This document shows, piece after piece, positions 46,414 through 59,900 of a stretch of DNA of 64,000 nt. Where the stretch lies: positions 1,228,266 through 1,292,265 of the forward strand of contig PJRA01000216.1 of NCBI GenBank assembly GCA_016987375.1, given 5' to 3'. The translations under genes were made by a program, and so were the position numbers. The notes under the pieces are model-generated. The model saw only the letters and a program-made list of their open reading frames with translations. It was not told the DNA's origin and searched no databases. Numbering within the stretch: the stretch's first letter is position 1; the number at the start of each line of letters is the position of its first letter. The DNA is from Brachionus koreanus. Lineage: Eukaryota; Rotifera; Eurotatoria; Ploima; Brachionidae.

Positions 46414-47393
46414 CTACTTGTTGAGTTGCTTTTTTTTATCTGTCAATGGCACATACATAACTCCCATTAATGTTTTAGATAAAATTTTATTTTTATCAAA
46501 TTTATCTATTTGAATAAACTCTTGACTTCCACCAGCCGGTCCTTTTAGTCTTAGAATATTATTTTTGATGATATGATGAGAAAAAAATTACCGACAGGTA
46601 AAACCATTCTTCCATTAACAGCTAGCTGTTCAATAAGCTAAATATTTTCTTTTAAATTTTTTATTTTTTTATCAAGATAAAAAAACCGCTTGGGGAATAT
46701 CAGAAGCCGCGGCTCCAACATGAATTGCATCATATGGTCCATTTTCACTACTTCCCTCCCGTCCATCGCCAACTTTTATAAAAATTAGGTTCAAATAGAT
46801 GCAAAAATTTTAAGTAAATTTTACGAATTATCTTTATTTTTCCTGATGATAGAACATTTTCATTCCAGTTATTGATACTTTCAACTGATTTTTTAACTAA
46901 ATCATCAATATGTTCAACGCCAATAACCTTTCCAGAGTCTCCGACCTAAAATTCATTTTAATACTTTTTTATTTTTTTATTAATTCAAGCTACCATGGCT
47001 GCCATACAGGCTGTTAAGTAACCACTACCTGAACCTATATCTAAAACTCTGGCCCCATCAACTAACTTATCACTCAAGACTTCAAGTGCGTAAGCATGCA
47101 TGTGCTAAAGAAATGATTTAAATAAATTCGATTTTATTTTTAAAAAGAGTGTTACAGGAGCAGAAATAGTGACACTGGAGCCAATATACTGGGGAGAGTC
47201 ATCATACGGGTTTTTAGGAGAAAAAAATGACCTGTCTACGGCTAACATTGCGTTTCTTACTCGCTGATTAGTGATTACACCATTGTCTAATTAATTCAAA
47301 TTTAAAATTTTTTTTTGTTTTAAATAAAAAAATTATACTAAATAAATTATTAATGAGTTCAGCGTGAGTCCTTCCTGAAGATCTCCAGGCCAT
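46414..47393 (-). CDS. PCMT1: Protein-L-isoaspartate O-methyltransferase
   Basis: Seven exons run from ATG 47393 to the TAG at 46414. The start [14 protein letters not shown] matches vertebrate PCMT1. Further matches are [25 protein letters not shown], the SAM-binding [44 protein letters not shown] and [18 protein letters not shown]. The end [14 protein letters not shown] also matches. Length is about that of human PCMT1 (227 aa). The enzyme methylates damaged isoaspartyl residues with S-adenosylmethionine and so starts their repair in the cytosol. One acceptor (before GPAGGSQ) was chosen downstream of a nearer AG because only that choice keeps the frame. Confidence 0.96.
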
Positions 47394-48438
47394 TTTTAAT
47401 ACAAGCTTAAGTTATAATTCTTCAAAGAAAATTATAATTTTATCTTTAAATTTAAATAATCATTAAGTAAAAATACTGCATTTTAATTTGACTGATAGTT
47501 AAAAGATTCATGCTGAATTAGAATTACTTTGTTCATGGTTTATTTTTTGCTAAATAAAAATAATTTTCAAATTTTTTATAAAAGCAAATTTTGAAAATCG
47601 TTAAAAGCTACTAATACTGGCCATGATTAAAAGTATGTTTTTGAGTTGTTATTGAAAAAATAATTATTATTAGCCAGAAGATCTATTTTAGTAGTTGAAA
47701 TTTTTTTTTTCTAATTTATTCAAGTATTTGAAAGGCCGTTTGAAATTAAATCGTATATTTACTTTTCTAAATTCAATTCATTGCTTAGAATTTAGCTGAA
47801 TTAGTTTAATTGCAAATACTCATATTAAATTTTTTGAGATATGAGCTTTTTACCGGATCACTTTTTTGATTTAGAAAAATGAAACAAAAATTTTTTATTT
47901 GTTAAATTTTTTTTTTAAATAAATTCGGAATAGATTCAATTTATTTCCATGAATTAGATTCTAAAAAAATCTAGTTTCTTTCTATTTTTTGACATCTAGA
48001 ATTATGTTAATTAATATTTTACTAAAATTAAAAAAAAATCTTTTAAAACACTTCTTGATCTATGTATCAATGGTTTTTTCATTCAATGACCTTTTATTAA
48101 AAGAGGACATTATTTTTTTGGATTAATTGCAAAAGAATAGTCTACACATTTTAGCTAAAAAATTACACAAGCAAATTTTGTTGTGAATAATTGTAAATTA
48201 CAATCGCCATATTAATTTTCGAGCATTCATGTGAATCTTCAATAATGGCTTCTAATTTTTTTTATTTTAGAAGACTAAACCATCGACGGCAATTCTTATT
48301 CAATATTTGTTTCTGTTTTTTATTTATTATTTAATTTTTTAATTCAGATTCACATTTAAATTTTTTTTTATTTTTGATTTTTTGGACTTTAAGTTCAAAA
48401 ATAAATTTAAAAATATAATTTTGGAATTTATTAAAAAA
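47394..48438. other. Spacer between PCMT and coiled-coil gene
   Basis: This is the divergent 5' flank of both genes. It is AT-rich with no coding frame or clear element. Confidence 0.6.
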
Positions 48439-50675
48439 ATGAACATGGAAAATCATAACTGCTATGACGAATCAATTGACAGTCTAAAAGTTTTTAACAG
48501 TTCTGACATTAAAATGATCGAAAATAGTTTGAATGAGCACATTCCGAGTATTCAGCCTGATCACTTGAATCAACACGAACAGAGAACCCTTGAGACAATC
48601 TGTGATTCGGAAGAAAAAAATTCTAAACGAATTAAATTTAAAAATGTAATTCAATTCAAGAAAGATGTTGTCATAAAAAAATTGCTCAAAACCATAGACG
48701 TGATGAATCAAGAACTAAGTAAACAGTTTTTAATCGAAATAATTCTAAAATTAAGTTTGATCAAAAGATAAGCGTGATGAATTGATTATGTCAATGGAAA
48801 GAGAGAACACTCTTTTAACAATAAATGAGACCAAAAATCTATCCAAAATACCTAATGTATCAACATTTTTTGCTTAAAATAACTTAATTAAATTTTTCTT
48901 AATCAAGGCTAATGAGCATGCGTATTATTTAGTTGAGATTAGTCGGCATAAACAAGAAGTTCTAAACTACAAAAATGAAACTGAAAATCTAAAGAAAAAA
49001 ATGTAGCTTTAATTTAATTTTGAAATAAAAATGAATAAATAAAGTTTAAATTTTAGAGAATTTTTGGAGAAGCAACTAGATGAAAAAAGTGAAAATAATC
49101 GTGAATCACCAAAAATTTCCGAATCAAGTTTTGGTTCAAATCCAGAGTATCTAAAACTTAAAGCCGAAAATGAAGAGCTAAATGAATTGAATGGTATATT
49201 AAAAGTTGAGCTCGAAAAATTATCTAAACAAATTGAATTAATCGAAAGAAGAAAAGTGAATTTTTTTCCAAATATAATAAATAAAAAAAAAACTAATTTT
49301 CAATTTTCAACAGAGTTTAGAGAAAGAAATAGGAACAAAATTTGACGAGCTTGTCAAACAAAAAGAGACATTAACCGAAGAAAATAAACAATTACAAAAC
49401 AAGGTAGATGTTTTTAGAGAAGAAATAAAACTGTGCTTGGTTAATTTTGAAGACGAGTTAAATGAAGTATTTATTTAACTGCAATCTGATGTAATTAATT
49501 AAAATTTTTTTAAAAAATTTCTGTTTGTCTAGGTTAAAAAAGTACACGAAAAAGAGCTCATAAATTTAAAAACTGAATTCGAGACTGAAGAAGTCAAGTC
49601 TATAGAAATGATAAAAAGTTTAAGAGAGCAAATTGAAGACTCCAATTTGGTAATTGAGAAACTAGATGGTGAAAGGTTTGACTTAAAAGCTTCTTTTTAA
49701 AAATAAATATAAAATTTTTCATTGAAAAGAACTTTTCTTGTAAACACCTTAAAATCAGTTGAAGAAGAGAAAGAGAAAATAATTAGTGATTTGGAAAAAA
49801 GGCTGATTAACAGTGAGAATATGCTTCATAGTTCGCAGAACGAAAACGAACACCTAAAGAAAAAGCTTGACACATTGTATGATCTTAATCATAGTCAACA
49901 AAAGCAGATACAAAAAATGCTAAATGACATTGAATCGAAGACCCATTCGAATGAAAAGCTTAATTTAAAAAAAGGTGATGAACTCAAGCGGCTAAGACAA
50001 GCATTGAATTTAAGTCAAGAAAAACAGAAATTCTATCAAATGAAACATGAAAGTGAAATTGAAGAGCTAAAAAAAAAGCACTCGGACGAAATCGATCAGA
50101 TTAAATTTTCTAATCAGCAAATGACTTTAAGAAACGGTGAATTGTCCAGATCTAATGGTGAGATGCGAAAAAAAATTCAAAATTTAGAAAATGATCTCAA
50201 AGGTTTGAATGAAAAATACAATCAAATAAAGCAGAGCAATGACTTTTTGATGAAACAAAAAAAAGAGCTTAAAGAAGAGAATGAACGCGTAAATTTAGCT
50301 CATAAAAACGATATTGAAAAATTTGAGAAAATAAAAGAGGAATATTTAAAAAAAAACGAAGCTCAGAAAAATTCTTTAGACAAAATGTTTGAACAAATAA
50401 ACAAGTTTAAAACTGAAATAGAAACTTTAATAAAAAGAAATGTAGAATTGGAATCAAAATTGAAAAATAATAAAGATTCATTTGAACTATATAAAAGAAA
50501 ATATTTAGACATTAAAAACTTTGCTAAACAAGAGCTTTGTCCAAATAATTTAAATATCCTAAAACAACAGCAAGAAATGGCCAAATTAAGTCAAAATATA
50601 CAAAATTTTATCAATGGTTTAATCAATGACTTGAATGTTAATGAAAATTTATCTGAATCTTTGAATAAAAATTAG
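48439..50675 (+). CDS. Long coiled-coil protein of unknown function
   Basis: Seven exons, 48439-48718, 48768-48856, 48908-49002, 49057-49255, 49314-49466, 49533-49675 and 49730-50675, join in phase to about 634 aa. From about residue 120 to 610 the protein is almost unbroken heptad coiled coil, rich in Glu, Lys, Leu, Asn and Gln. Examples are ELEKLSKQIELIERR, DLEKRLINSENMLHSS and EIETLIKRNVELESKL. The first 100 residues are less regular. There is no head domain or membrane span. Structural roles at centrosome, cilium or cytoskeleton are typical of such proteins, for example CCDC150-type proteins. I cannot name the orthologue. The start was set at the first ATG in the frame. ATG at 48445 is an alternative. 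Confidence 0.8.
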
Positions 50676-51169
50676 TTTTTTTTTTTTATTTTTATATATA
50701 TATATTTTTTTTAAGAGAATATTTTGAAATTAAAATTTTATTTTTACTGAAATAAATTTTTTTTAAAAATTTAAAACAATATTTTTTTAGTTATTTCTCA
50801 ATATATCTCATAAGAGTATTAAATTTAAAAAAAAAAAGAAATGATGATAGTTTTCCTTATTAATGAATATTTTTTCTTTTTAAATTTTCAAATTTCAATT
50901 TTTTGATTGCTAATATAAATATCATTTAAAAAAAATAATTCAAAAGATATTATGGGTTTTTTTTAATAGTCAGTCAGTATTTTTACAAATAAACATTTCT
51001 TAATTTTTTCTAATAAACATTGTTATTAAATTCATTGAAAAATAAATAAAAATAATTATAATTCGAAATAAGATGACATATTTAAATTTTCTTTCTTCGG
51101 AGCTTTTTTTCCAGTTCGAGTTTGAACTCTCTAAGGATTCCAAGATAAAACAGAACGCACTAAATTATA

Positions 51170-51194
51170 TTATATATATATATATATATATATT
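51170..51194. repeat. (TA)n microsatellite
   Basis: About 12 TA units. A shorter one lies at 50694-50704. Confidence 0.9.
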
Positions 51195-51356
51195 AGCTTG
51201 AATAACCGGTGATGTTCAAAAATTAAGAAAAACTTTTAAAGACCACTCTGAACAATTGGAATGAATGCATGCTTTGATTATATATTTTCGCTTTATTGCT
51301 CATTTTCTTAGAGAACGGAATTTTACTACTAAAAACTAAGTTGAAAAAGGATACTG

Positions 51357-51880
51357 TTAGTTTTTTGGTTTCAAAAACCATGAATGGAACAAAAGAGATA
51401 TTGTTAGTCGCTGATTGAGAGTAAAATAGTATATATTTTGAGGATTAGCTAACTGATTTTTTTTACTGCTTTTATAAAAATAAATTTTCCGAGCATCAAA
51501 TACATTAGATAAGCCTTTTGCCGAAGTGGCCGAGTAGTGCAACAGCTTCATGTTCTCTTCAAATTTGACAGTCGGATTGAATTTCACTTTGGAAATATCA
51601 CATCCATTGAAATATGTCTCATAGTGAAATAAGACACGCAGTTTAAGATGATCGACTTTTAGAGTAAAATTCTATACAATTTACCGCACATTATCTTTGC
51701 AATGTTTTTTAAGTTTCATGTGGGAGAGGAATCCTTTTTTTCAGCAGATACACGTCTTCGACTTGAATGTTCTCTGATTTTGAGGATTGATAATATCAAA
51801 TTTTCGAACTACCGGATGCTAAGATTGCCGCTCTAGACCCAGATACCCACCTGATACATTTTTTGTTTTTTCTTTGATAG
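51357..51880 (-). pseudogene. Coding-like remnant, possibly from a zinc-finger or transposon protein
   Basis: On the minus strand an open stretch reads TLKVDHLKLRVLFHYETYF then KFNPTVKFEENMKLL. Further upstream in the frame context come KTCIC, a stop, and LSHMKLKKHC, which looks like a broken C2H2 zinc finger. Composition is GC-richer than the surroundings. Stops and the lack of a start speak for a relic. Family not recognised. Confidence 0.3.
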
Positions 51881-52251
51881 TCTTTTTATTTTATATGAAT
51901 TTTCTTAAAGTTTGTCCGATTAGCTTTACAAAAATCCAAAGACCAAAAATTTCAATTATGATTTTCCTATGTTACCTTAACCATAAAATAATTGTTATTT
52001 TTAGCTTTGAAATTTATTGATAATTTGCTAACAAAAACAAAATTAAAACCCGGGACACTCGATCCAAAAAGTACCAGGTGTGTATCCGAACCTAGAGAAC
52101 CACTTGCATGAAAAGAATCAGAACCCAACATAAAAAAAAATAAAAAAGAAAAATGTTATTTTATTAAAATTAATTATGAATTTCTCTTCTGTAATTCAAT
52201 TGAAATAAATTAGACAAGACTAGATTAAAATAAAATATCCTTTAATTATCT

Positions 52252-52488
52252 TTAAAATGACTCATGTTTGTCGCAGTAAAGTTTGACTTCGTTCGGAGTC
52301 ATATTTGTTGGACCATATTGTTTCACTTTGTAACGATGTATTAAATTGTAAATCTGAATTTTTGAAGCTTTTAACCTTTTCTGATGAAGCTTTTCGAAAA
52401 GTACAAAAGGAAAAATGAGTTCTCTTTCTTCGAAGTTCGACATATTCATCTGCATCATTAAGTGTGCTTTCTTGATATCCAGTTGCAT
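52252..52488 (-). CDS. Small hypothetical ORF or terminal exon
   Basis: 78 codons on the minus strand, starting at an ATG that directly follows a good acceptor (TTTTTTAG). It may therefore be a last exon whose upstream exons I could not find. The product is charged and His/Lys/Met-rich (LIHRYKVKQYGPTNM). No motif or family is recognised. It may belong with the remnant at 51357-51880. Confidence 0.3.
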   Translation of the reverse strand: MQLDIKKAHLMMQMNMSNFEERELIFPFVLFEKLHQKRLKASKIQIYNLIHRYKVKQYGPTNMTPNEVKLYCDKHESF

Positions 52489-53230
52489 CTAAAAAATTTG
52501 TAGATCACAAATTCATAGCTTGTCGATTCCTCTAGAATTTTTTTTTAGCTTTTTTGTTATTTTGATCTAATTATAAAAGTTTTCGCTTTGGTTTTTATAG
52601 GTAATTTTCAGGTGTCAAAAAAACTGTTAAATAGCCTATGTCAATTTTTTTTGATACCAACTAAAATATATTTGGTATCGAAATTAAAAAGCAGTAAAAA
52701 TAAAACCCCTTTTAAATAAATTGAATATCTAAAAATAAATTTAAAATTTAAAAGTTTAAGATTTATATCTTTGCAAAAAATCTCAATTTAATAATTTCTT
52801 TATACGTATAGTATTTTGCAGATATACAGAGTTTTTGCATAGGCTTAATTTGGGTGATACAAATTTTGGATAAGTTTATTCAATTTGGAGAGCAAATTCA
52901 GGACCAAAATAGAAAAAGTTATCTCAATTTGAATTTTTTTTTCCAAAATACACAACTGGTTTTTAATCAATGATAAATTTTAGAGATAAAAATTTTATTT
53001 GAATTAAATGTAAGGCGTAATCGAATTATAATGTTTATTATTAATTCGAATCTTTTTTTAGATTCTAATGATGACAAATACATTGAGTAATAATTGATAA
53101 CTTAAATTTAAACACAAAATATTATCATGAAAATCATTTTGATCTGTTTTTTTTTCCAACAAAAATCTTGAAATTTTTTATTCTAATCACAAAATATTTT
53201 GAATCTTTAAAAAAAGTCTTTTAATAATGA

Positions 53231-54494
53231 TTATGCACGATTAAGTTTAATATTTTCTTCATTATTATACCTCATCGTATTATTGATATTTTCTTGAGTT
53301 TTTTTACAAAATAAATTTTTGAAAAAATTTTTCATTTCACTCCGAAAACCAGAACTTGTTGTAATATATAAAATTAAATTTACTGCATGGTTCGTATAAT
53401 TTATAAGCATAAAAAAATTATAAGTAAAAGGAAAATATGGCTTTGACATTTCTTGCACTGGAAAAGTGATGTAAACCGAAGCTGGTGTTTTTAAAACCAT
53501 AAACCATAGACATACTGAAACAAGCATTATGGACAAAGCTGTTCGCTTTTTCTCCTTTTTTCTAGCAATTTTTTTATTAAGACTCATTTTTCTAGACGAA
53601 TACATTATTTTGCGAATAATTAATAAATTCAAAATTAATAAAATCAAGCAAGGTATCACAATAAAAATGTACAAATGCAATTGTCCATATAAATCTATAC
53701 GAAACTGATAATAATTATGATGCTTTTTTTTGTCTATTGTACAATCGCTCAAATAACTGTTTGACTTTTTAGGTTGATCAATTTTTTCATAGAAATACAA
53801 AAATGGAAAATTCCATATTGATACCAGCAAAGTAATCAAGAAAACAATTAGATAGACACTTCGCAAAGAATTTTTTTTTTGGTTAGCTTGAAATGAATTT
53901 TTTTTGCAAAAAATGGATCGATTAAATATTATTGTAAATCTGTTGAATGTCACAGCCACTAATATATAACTTGATATTTGCATTAAAGTATATGTCAAAA
54001 AAATCTTAAAAATTTAAAACTAAATCTTTAAAAAAGAATTTAAATATTTATAAATTTACATGCAATTTGCAAAATATTTGTGAGGCATTTCTTATATCAA
54101 CTTGCCATATTTGGTTGATGTATTGTCTTAGTAAGCCTGTATACAATACTAAAAAGTCAAAAATTGCCAAAATGCATAAATAGATCACAGTGCTGTTTTT
54201 TTTGTTTTTCTGTAATAATATCAAAATGCACAATGGATTCCCAAATGCACCAATTACAAGAAGAATTGGCGACATAAAAGCAGTAATTATATTTCCAAGA
54301 GATTCATAGTATAAAGTCATCTCGTTCTTGGTTAATTTGTTAAGCCCTGTAATATTGGTTTCTAAAACATTGTATGCTGAATTGTTGAAAATTTCCATTT
54401 TATCAAAATTGTTTTCATGAGAATTTACTAGATTTTTCATGGTTAAAAAATTTAGAATCATCAATATCCGATTCAAATTAAACAATTCAGCCAT
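53231..54494 (-). CDS. Rhodopsin-class GPCR, neuropeptide-receptor-like
   Basis: Two exons, 54494-54060 and 54004-53231, give about 402 aa with seven hydrophobic segments. The N-terminal part (about 65 residues) has a sequon (NIT). TM1 carries GNPLCILIL, TM2 LAIFDFLVLY, and TM3 follows the Cys in QIFCKLH. TM3 ends in VTFNRF, where class A receptors have DRY or ERF, so the acidic residue is Asn. The second extracellular loop has the partner Cys (SDCTID). TM6 ends LWFMVLKTP and TM7 has NHAVNLILY in place of NPxxY. A Lys/Arg-rich third loop (KKIARKKEKKR) suits G-protein coupling. The style is that of FMRFamide/peptide receptors of invertebrates. The ligand is unknown. The start could be a later Met, which would shorten the N-terminus. 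Confidence 0.8.
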
Positions 54495-56951
54495 AATTGA
54501 TTTTATTAGTTATCTTTCATTTTTTAAAAATGTCTTCTGAAAAAATAAACAAAATACTTTAGAAAAAATTACATTGATTTTATGATAAACAAAATAAATT
54601 ACTATTCATTATAAATTTTTCAATCTTACTAAATGAATTTTTTAAGACGAATTAAACTTTAAGAACATTAAAATTATACCTAATAAAAAAAAAATTTTTT
54701 TTCAATAAAATTAACAATTATTAAACAGACTAAATAGGAAATTATGAAAAACCTGAGATCGAATTAAATTATAATTTCATTTTAAGATTATTAAAAAAAT
54801 TTAAATTTTTATTACAAAAAATAACTGAAATAAAACAATTTAAAGCCAAATATTAATTTGAAAATAACAAAATGAGCTTTATTAAGTGACAAAATTAAAT
54901 TATGAGTAGAATTAAAAGCTTTGGATACAAAAAAAAGCAAACAAATTAGAAATCAAGTCTAAATCTAAAAAAAATTATCTAAGTATTTCTTGCCAATGTT
55001 ATTAAATTCAATTTTTTAATGGCACAGTTTAAACAATCGTTTATTAGTTTTTCATTAAATTTTGCATGAATTATTTTTAACTATTTAAATTGAAAATAAC
55101 CACTGATCGCAAGAATAATAGTTAATAAAATTACAAAAAATTGATGATTAATTGATATTTTATTTATAATAATTGGATAGATAATTAATAAAAGGTTAAA
55201 TTTAACTAGGCAATGTACAATAATTTAACGTAAAAAATTAAAATTAAATTTTTGTTTGTTCGGAAAATATCGATAACGCTAAATTATTTTTTTTATTTGA
55301 AATTATCTTTTTTTCTAATTTTTCCCTTCTTTATGATTGATTCGAGATATCAACCATGAAAAACAATTATTATTATTTAAATTCAATAATTTTTGACTAA
55401 ATAGATTTGATTAATGTAAATTGAAAAGATTTTTCTCTCAAATAATAAGATATGCTTTTAAAACCTAAAATATTTAATTGTATAGTAAAATTAAAAACAA
55501 AATTTAATGTTATCTTCGATTTGTAAACACAATCTAACAATCTCATCAATTAATAATTCTAAACGCTTTTATTTTACAAAATTTAATGATATTTTCGATT
55601 TGTTCCTTTTTGAAGCCTATTTTCTGATCCCTGGATCTAAAGAAAAATCCTGATTGTGTAATTTAGAATGAAATTTTATTTTAGTACAAAATTGTATAAT
55701 AGTATAAATGATTATAAATTTTTCAAATAAAAAATCAACTTTCTTTTAAATAATTTGTAAACACAGTCTAACAATTGCTTCAATTAATAATTCTAGACGC
55801 TTTTATTTTGCTAGTTTAATCTTCATTTGTTTTAAATTGTTTATCTGTTTTCACTAAATGTTAAGACAAATAAATTAAACATTTTAACAATTAAAATAAA
55901 ATTAAAAAATGTTTAATCTTTACTTTCTTAATATAGTGTATATTTTTTACATTGATTGTTAATAAATAATTGAATTAAGTTTCAGTAAGGAAATAAAACA
56001 AATAGAAAAATTTACTAAACAAAATAAGTTCCATTGAACAAATGCCGAAAGAATAATTTATTCAAAATTCTATAATTTCTTAATAGTTAAAATGAATTGA
56101 AACTAGATGATTTAACAATAAAATTGAATGAAAAAATTTTCATTTTAACAAAAACTAAATAGCTTTTTTGGTTATGCTTAAAGATGAAAAATAAATTTAC
56201 AACATGCAAATTATAATCAAAAAACTACAGGAATTTCGATTTGATCAAATTATTAGTTTTAACATATAATCAAAAAATGTTTTTGATTAATTTTTATTGA
56301 ATAGAAGCATAAAAAAAAATTAAATAAAAATTATTGTTAATTAATTAACTATGATCGATTTTTTGCACAAAAACTTAATTTGAACAATTGATATATAACT
56401 ATTTAGAATTTATTGATAGAAAATTTTTCTTTTTTGAAATTATTTTTCGCTTTGTGAATTCTTTTTTTTTATTCTCCAATGGAATAAAATTTTTAAACCA
56501 AAAATCATTTTATGTAAATTATTAAGTTTAAATCAGCAGTGAAAATTTAATTATTATTGATTAAATTATTTTTAAAAATCAATCAATCTAGCTGAACAAT
56601 AATCTAAAATTTATTGATTTGTTTTTTGTTTCGAAAAAAGCTATCTTAAAATTTATTTATCTACTAACTAAAATCTACTTTGAAACATTAAATATAAAAT
56701 AAGAAAAAAAAATTCAACTTTTATTTTAACTTGTCATGATGAAAAAATTAATAAACTAGCTTTGAGTAATCAAGCATTTCGTGTTTTGAATCTTAAATTA
56801 AAAAAAATGACATGAAAAGTAAAATTTACTTTTTAGAAGTTCAAATTTTAAGTCACTGCTTAATTGAATATCTAAACTTGTCTAAATTTATGCTCAGATT
56901 TAAAAAATTACAAATTTTAGATTAAAATGAATTTTAAAAATTGAAATTAAA
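54495..56951. other. Spacer with diverged short direct repeats
   Basis: No gene seen. Two direct repeats stand out around 55.5-55.8 kb, listed separately. The GPCR promoter lies at the left end and that of ATR at the right. Confidence 0.6.
55498..55811. repeat. Diverged direct repeats
   Basis: The segment TTTGTAAACACAATCTAAC, which goes on to CAATTAATAATTCTAAACGCTTTTATTTT (55519-55577), recurs at 55753-55811 with few changes. In addition AAAATTTAATG, T or A, TAT followed by TTCGATTTGT occurs at 55498 and again at 55578. The unit of about 60-80 bp was therefore duplicated more than once. Confidence 0.6.
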
Positions 56952-59900
56952 ATGAGTGGAAATTTTCAAGAAGATTTTGAATTCCTGTTAAAAAATTTAA
57001 GTGATAAAAAGTTTGTTGATTAATCGATCAATGAAGTACTATTTTAATAATTAATAAATCTTATTTATTTGAAATTTAAAAAAAAAGTGCTTCTTTTTTT
57101 GAAAAATTAGTGAAAATAATTTTAATTTGAAGTGAAAATTTAATGAACGATGAAGATCAAGAAGAAAACATTTTGAGAACTAAGTGTGCTCTGATTAACG
57201 TAATCAATATATACATCACCGATTTTGATAAGAGTAACATAAATTGAAAAAAAATTCATTTTATTTCAATTTTTGTTCTAAAAGAATATGACTCAGTTTT
57301 AACTCCATTATTTCATATGATTGAGCTTTACATCAAACAATATACTGAATTGTTTGTAAGCTTTAACAATTCAGAGACAAAACTGTGCGAAAAAAAACCC
57401 CGTGGTATTGTTAATTTAAAGAATTTTTTATTTTTATTATACTCATCTTTTGATAAGAATTTACCAATTTTTTAATTTCCCGAATGTTGTTAATTCTATC
57501 GAACCCGGATACAAAGACTCTTCATACTTATAGTTGTAAAATAATAACTTTAATTCTGGAAACATTCAGCTTCAATAATCAATATGAGTTTTTTTTACTA
57601 ATATCCGAGTTGATTTACTCTCTTGAAGGTAGCTTCACTTCCTTAAAACTAAACAATTTTCAGCTTTAATCTTTTAGACTTAATGGAGTTTGATAAAGCT
57701 TTTTATGATTGTCACGAAACTGATAGCAAAATACTACAACGCTTTATTCATGCAGAAAATGATTTAGAAGATAAAGAAAACCGAATTACTGTAAGCAAAC
57801 GGCAGATTATTATAGAAGCGCCCATAAATTGTTTACTTTTGCAAAATGGCATCACGTAAGAAAGCAAAAATATGCATCACGAATGCTAAATTTTTCAAAT
57901 TAGGTTTTTACTGAGAGAAGTATGCATTCAATTTGTTAATATACTTCATAATGGGCTTTACAATAAATTATGGTTTATTCTGTGCGAACAATTAAAATAC
58001 GGAGAAAAAAGTTTAAAAACTGTAAGTACTTAACAACTAATATCATATTAATTTTTTTCAGAAATGCTAAACTTTTAACCATTTTTTCAAAACATGGAAA
58101 TATTTCCTGCTTTTAAAATTAATTTAATAAAATACTAAATGCTTTATTTGTGTGAAATTTTTCAGTAATTGGATCAAAAAAATATTAATTTTCTTAGAAA
58201 ATATAAAATATTAGATAGAAATAATAATGTCAAAAGAAATAATCAAGTTGACTGAAAATTTAATAAAACAAATTGGAAGAAAAAATTATTTATTAAATAA
58301 TTTTATCTAAAGGCTACTTACAACCTAATTTTGTGTATTCTCGAAATTCGAGTTTTGCCACTCAATAAATTTGATATACCGAACGAATTGTACCATTTTT
58401 TTATGGAATGTTTGTTTGCAACTCTATCTATTTTGTCTGATACAGATAACTATTTATCTTCTGAAACGAGCACTGATAGGTAAATATCAACTCCAAATTT
58501 TGAATTAGTTTTTAATAATAGAAAAGTTCTCTGGTAATGGTTCAAGAACAAGAAATGGAATATGTTGTTGTGGAAATACTGAGTCGAATATTTGACAAAC
58601 ACATAAAGCTTATAACTAGCAAAGAAGAAATAGATAATTTTCTAATAAGAATAATTGGTTTTCTAAAATCGTCGTGTTTCAATAAATGCAGCATTTCTTT
58701 ATGTAACACAGTGTTTTCGATGACTCTTAATTTGATTAAAGCTAAATTAAAGCTAAATGAGGGTAAATATTTGGATACTTGTCTTCTCAACGATATAGCT
58801 GATTGTTTGAGTAACTATGTCGGAAAATTGAATCACATTAACCAAGTAACTATTCATTACTTAATCAAAATGTTTGAACATAAAAAAAAATCAAAGTTCA
58901 GCCATGAATTATGAATTTATCAATTAATTTTTTTTATTTTAACTTTAAGTATCTTAATTTGATTGTGGCTCAGGCATTGATTTATCAAATTGAAAGCAAT
59001 TCAATTCAAACAGAGACTGGAAACGATATAATCACAATTAACATTGACAAATCATCGACTGAGTATATGAATTTTAGAATTTTGATTTTCTCAAATAAAT
59101 TATTTCATTTTTAAGGATATTTAAATTTGATCTAAATTTAGACAAAATACAAACAAAGCTATACAAAAAATTAACTAATAAAGCAAAAGAATTGTTAGTG
59201 GAAAACAAAAAAATGCTGACAAATAGCGAGGTAAAATTTTTAAAACTTCAATATTAATTTTAAGAATTTCATGAATTTCAAAAAAAAATCATAAATAATA
59301 CATAAATATATTTGAGAGTAATTTAATGTCAAATTTTAATTTAGCATGTCTGAAAAATAGTGAATATCCATTTTATAACTACTTATTTTGATTGCTATTT
59401 AATTTTATTGACCGAATTAACTAATTATTATTTGAGAAATTAATGGCTTTTAATTATGAAGCTCAAAATCATAAATTATTTATTAGATTTAGTTTGTCGA
59501 TGTTTAATTAATAAAATTGATAAGAAGAAAAAAATATCATCTCAAGGAAAATGATTTTATTTATAAAATATGAAAGTAAAATTGTAAAAACACTAAAAAC
59601 TAATTGAAATCATCATTTTTATCAAAATAAAGAGAAATGATAATTATTACTAATTACGAGAGAAGTGAAAGCAGTAACATTGAATAAGCTCTTAGTGAAA
59701 AAAATAATTTTCAAATGCTAATACTTAATCCAAACATTTTTTAAAAACATGTCACCAGAGAAATTAAAAAAAAAGTAATTATTTATCTAAAAAAATTGTC
59801 CCAAATATCGCTCTTCAATGTAGATTTTATAGATTGACTTAGTATATTTTTAAATTTTCAACAAAATTCAATTCTAAAACAAAGTAAAGGTCATTCTAGT

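Larger units (their letters stand above)
50676..53230. other. Spacer with TA microsatellite and coding-like scraps
   Basis: The region holds a (TA)n tract at 51170-51194 and two minus-strand scraps, at 51357-51880 and 52252-52488, listed separately. The stretch at 51700-52130 is GC-richer than its flanks. The rest shows no structure. Confidence 0.55.

Noticed and set aside
57355..57360. GTAAGC after ELF as a splice donor in ATR
   Set aside because: Reading through gives FVSFNNSETKLCEK, which lines up with ATR. The later donor at 57405 restores phase and gives the strong match EFTNFLISR.
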